Assembly (NCBI GenBank): GCA_963775695.1
Contig: CAVZJU010000001.1
Coordinates: 1-64,000, forward strand
Source: DATBLE01 sp963775695
GTDB lineage: Bacteria > Actinomycetota > Thermoleophilia > Gaiellales > Gaiellaceae
Direction of reading: 5' to 3'
Length of the DNA: 64,000 nucleotides
Below the pieces are notes generated by a model. That model was not told the origin of the DNA and did not search any database. It saw only the letters and a list, made by a program, of their open reading frames with translations. This document shows positions 61,816 through 64,000 of this stretch, one piece after another. A program made the position numbers and the translations under genes. Every line of letters begins with the position of its first letter. Position 1 is the stretch's first letter.

Positions 61816-62478
61816 TCAGCGCTTGACGAGCACGAGCTGCCGGCTCCTCGTGTCCCAGGTCTGGAAGCCGCCGTCGGCGAGGTACTCCTCGGCGGCGCGG
61901 CGGATACCAGGACAGGACGCCGAACCGTAGTCGTCGAGAACGACGATCCCGCCCCGGACAAGGCGCGGACCGAAGTAGCGGAGACAGTCCAGTGCGGGAA
62001 CGTAGAGGTCGACGTCGACGTGGACGAGCCGGTAGGTGCCCTCTGGAAGCTGAGCGGCGACGGCAGAGAACTCTCCCTTCCGAACGGTCAACTGCTCGAA
62101 CGGCCGGAGGTACTCGACAACGCTCTCGTGGCTCGTCGAGAGGAACTTGTCCCCGCCCATGTGGATCGAGCTGTCGTGCTCCGAGAGCTTGCCCTCCGGA
62201 TGCCCCTCGAAGGTGTCGATCACCTCCATCGGCACCTCGTGACCCAGCCGTACCCGGAAAGCGGCGGCGATGAAGTGGGCCGAGCCGCCACGGTAGGTGC
62301 CGACCTCGGCCACGGACCCGTCGAGGTCGACCACGTTGCCGACGCACTGCCACAGGGTCCAGAGCCGCTTCTGGGCGAGCATCGTACGCCCACGAGCCTT
62401 GACCTCTGCGGCAAGAGCGACGAACTCCTCGTCACTGAACATCGAGGTCTTGGCGGGCCGCGTTTGCGAGCGCGTCAT
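61816..62478 (-). CDS. TylF/MycF-like O-methyltransferase
   Basis: 220 residues, close to the usual ~220-250 of the macrocin O-methyltransferase family. VAEVGTYRGGSAHFIAAAF is the SAM motif I; VIDTFEGHPEGKLSEHDSS and RLVHVDVDLYVPALDCLRYFGPRLVRGGIVVLDDYGSASCPGIRRAAEEYL include the D-x-D and D-D-Y metal and substrate residues. The family methylates sugar hydroxyls with Mg2+. Two PhyH-type genes lie upstream on the same strand. In this cluster it may methylate a glycan sugar. Confidence 0.88.
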   Translation of the reverse strand: MTRSQTRPAKTSMFSDEEFVALAAEVKARGRTMLAQKRLWTLWQCVGNVVDLDGSVAEVGTYRGGSAHFIAAAFRVRLGHEVPMEVIDTFEGHPEGKLSEHDSSIHMGGDKFLSTSHESVVEYLRPFEQLTVRKGEFSAVAAQLPEGTYRLVHVDVDLYVPALDCLRYFGPRLVRGGIVVLDDYGSASCPGIRRAAEEYLADGGFQTWDTRSRQLVLVKR

Positions 62479-62485
62479 GACCCGC

Positions 62486-63027
62486 CTAGCCGAGCGCCCG
62501 CAGGGCCCGATCGGAGAGGGAATCCTCGCGGCCCTCGAAGTCGACCTCGAACCGCCGCTCTCCTTGCCAGACGGCCTCGCGCAGGAACGTGGCGACCATC
62601 AGGATGCGCGGTTTCGTTCGCGCGAAGCCGCCGCGATGGAATCCTGCGGTGTCGCAGAAGATCACGGTTCCGGCCCCGCCGGTCATCGTCATCCGGTCCG
62701 CGGGGTCGACCGCGGCTTCGAGCTCCTCACCCGACGGGTAGAAGTCACCGTCCCGCGGTGAGCCCCGTCGCCGGCGTCCCTGCTGTAGAAGCGGCGAACG
62801 ATCACTTCGTCCTTGCCCTTGGCACGCTCCTGCCTTCCCAACTCGGCAGCTCGGCCTTCGGTCGCGGCCACGAACGGCGTGATATCGCCGATCGCGTCTC
62901 GCCAGAGCTCCTCTCCGAAGAGGTCGGTGAACTGGGCGACGGCGATCCCGTCACGGCGGAAGTCGTCCAGGGCACGCTCGGCCGCGGCGGCCGCCGTCGT
63001 CTCGTCGGAGAGCGGTGGAATGGTCAC
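62486..63027 (-). pseudogene. Decayed PhyH-type dioxygenase (internal deletion)
   Basis: The 5' part (from GTG 63027: TIPPLSDETTAAAAAERALDDFRRDGIAVAQF ... VIVRRFY, shown here in pieces) matches the first ~100 residues of the intact gene at 63097, and the 3' part (MTMTGGAGTVIFCDTAGFHRG, FARTKPRILMVATFLREA) matches its last ~75. The central ~100 codons, which in the intact gene include the iron ligands W-H-R-D, are missing and the frame changes across the joint at ~62740-62770. It is the older of two tandem copies and can no longer be functional as an oxygenase. Confidence 0.85.
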
Positions 63028-63096
63028 GACCGCCGAGGTATACCACCTCGATCCGCGGCTTCGCGCAGGCGCTCCCGAACCTGCAGAGCGACGTGA

Positions 63097-63945
63097 CTAG
63101 CCGGAGAGTGCGTGCCTGGCTGCGTCCGACAGCGACGCTTCACGGCCCTCGAAGTCGACCGCGAAGCGACGCTTTCCCTTGCGCGCACTCTCGCGCAGGA
63201 AGGTCGAGATCATCAGGATCCGCGGCTTCGTGCGGGCGAAGCCCCCGCGGTGGAAGCCGGCGGTGTCGCAGAAGATCACCGTCCCGGCCGGCCCCGTCAT
63301 CGTCAGCCGGTCGTCGGGGTCGACCGCCGCCTCCAGCTCGTCGGCGGAGGGGTAGCGGTGGCCCTGGCCCCACGGGAACACGTCGCCGTACTTGCCGCCC
63401 GCGGCACTGTCGCGGACGTACTCGAACGGGCCGGCCTCCTCGTCGACGTCACTGAAGTAGACGAACATCTTCACGATGTGGTCGTCCTCGGGATCGCGGT
63501 GCCAGCGCTGCGACGCGACGCGCTCGGTCACCTCCGGGCGCGGCACCGTGTACCAGTTGTCCACGTAGGTCAGCCTGGTCGGCTGCCCCGCGTAGCCGTT
63601 GACGATGTCGAGCACGGTGTCCGAGGCGGCGATCCGGAGCCACGGATCGGAGAGGGCGTACAGATGCCTGTCGACGCCCTTCGCGTAGAAGCGCCGCACG
63701 ATCACCTCGTCCTTCTCCTTGCCCTTGGCCTCTCCGTCCCCCTGGCCGCCCGGCTCGGCCGCCCGCTCGTCCGTCTCCGCGACGAACGGCGTGATGTCGG
63801 CGACCGCCTCGTGCCAGAGCTCCTCGCCGAACAGCTCGTCGAACCGGGCGACGGCGATCCCGTCGCTGCGGAAGGTCTCGAGAACCCGCTCAGCCGCCGT
63901 GGCGGCGGCGGTCGTATCGCTCGAGGAGGGCGGTGGAGGAGTCAC
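63097..63945 (-). CDS. PhyH-type Fe(II)/2-oxoglutarate dioxygenase
   Basis: 282 residues from GTG 63945. The core reads RLTYVDNWYTVP, QRWHRDPEDDHIVKMFVYFSDVDEEAGPFEYVRDS, in which W-H-R-D gives the iron-binding His and Asp, and GPAGTVIFCDTAGFHRGGFARTKPRIL, in which the distal His and the 2-oxoglutarate-binding Arg occur. Members oxidise small molecules or lipids. A decayed tandem copy follows at 62486. Its first ~56 nt overlap the likely end of the upstream gene at 63890-64000, which is long for this locus, so the true start may be uncertain. Confidence 0.8.
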   Translation of the reverse strand: MTPPPPSSSDTTAAATAAERVLETFRSDGIAVARFDELFGEELWHEAVADITPFVAETDERAAEPGGQGDGEAKGKEKDEVIVRRFYAKGVDRHLYALSDPWLRIAASDTVLDIVNGYAGQPTRLTYVDNWYTVPRPEVTERVASQRWHRDPEDDHIVKMFVYFSDVDEEAGPFEYVRDSAAGGKYGDVFPWGQGHRYPSADELEAAVDPDDRLTMTGPAGTVIFCDTAGFHRGGFARTKPRILMISTFLRESARKGKRRFAVDFEGREASLSDAARHALSG

Positions 63946-64000
63946 GGACCGTGTCGAGGTATACCACCTCGATCCCCAGCTCCGCGCAGATCGCGAGCTC
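63890..64000 (-). CDS. 3' end of a gene entering from the right edge
   Basis: The last 37 codons of a frame running off the window (ELAICAELGIEVVYLDTVR, SSTALLERYDRRR and a TGA at 63890). Degraded similarity to the same ending appears upstream of the decayed PhyH copy (IEVVYLGGRDHSTALRRDDGG, near 62990-63080), which supports that it is a real coding end that was duplicated along with the dioxygenase. Too little is present to assign a function. Confidence 0.45.
   Translation of the reverse strand, partial: ELAICAELGIEVVYLDTVRDSSTALLERYDRRRHGG

Overview
The window is very GC-rich and densely packed, with GTG, TTG and probably one CTG start codon and many 1-4 nt gene overlaps. Together with a zinc-ribbon/cyclase/ATPase/TPR regulator and actinobacterial-style gene order, this suggests a deep-branching high-GC actinobacterium, perhaps of class Thermoleophilia (inference; no rRNA or tRNA is present to confirm it). 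Almost all of it is a surface-glycan locus.

Layout. 1-7.3 kb: a decayed fragment of a solute-binding protein, then a minus-strand set of arylsulfotransferase-like lipoprotein, hexapeptide-repeat acyltransferase, sulfatase-like protein and phosphodiesterase-like protein, then a lone RimK-type ATP-grasp gene and a truncated IscA/HesB-like fragment. 7.5-14.6 kb: a decayed cyclase fragment, a solute-binding protein coupled to a secreted glycoside hydrolase, and an intact 1130-residue cyclase/ATPase/TPR regulator. Four copies of a ~165-180 bp dispersed repeat lie in the gaps of this first 15 kb. 14.6-26.4 kb: a tightly coupled minus-strand exopolysaccharide operon (GT4, GT2, methyltransferase, initiating sugar transferase, ATP-grasp, two beta-propeller proteins, D-glucuronyl C5-epimerase-like protein, polysaccharide deacetylase, Wzz-like protein, GT2). 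26.4-30.8 kb: plus-strand GT4, GT4, KpsC/KpsS-like and HAD genes.

30.9-55.3 kb: a large expansion of one glycosyltransferase-like family with a hallmark S-W-D-N/H-L motif (ten genes, eleven domain copies, one of them a two-domain fusion and one frameshifted), interleaved with three PAPS-type sulfotransferases, a PhyH-type dioxygenase and a Wzm/Wzt-like ABC exporter whose ATPase subunit has lost every catalytic motif. 55.3-60.8 kb: a nonulosonic (sialic) acid operon (NeuC, NeuB, NeuA homologues, a DXD glycosyltransferase, a methyltransferase and a GT-like gene). 60.8-64 kb: a fourth sulfotransferase, a TylF-like methyltransferase, a decayed and an intact PhyH-type dioxygenase, and the end of a further gene.

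Reading the genes together, I infer that the locus makes and exports one or more complex surface polysaccharides that contain nonulosonic acid, possibly epimerised uronic acid, and sulfate and methyl decorations. The tandem paralogues would provide variation in glycan structure. The first 15 kb and the last 2 kb record repeated duplication and decay.
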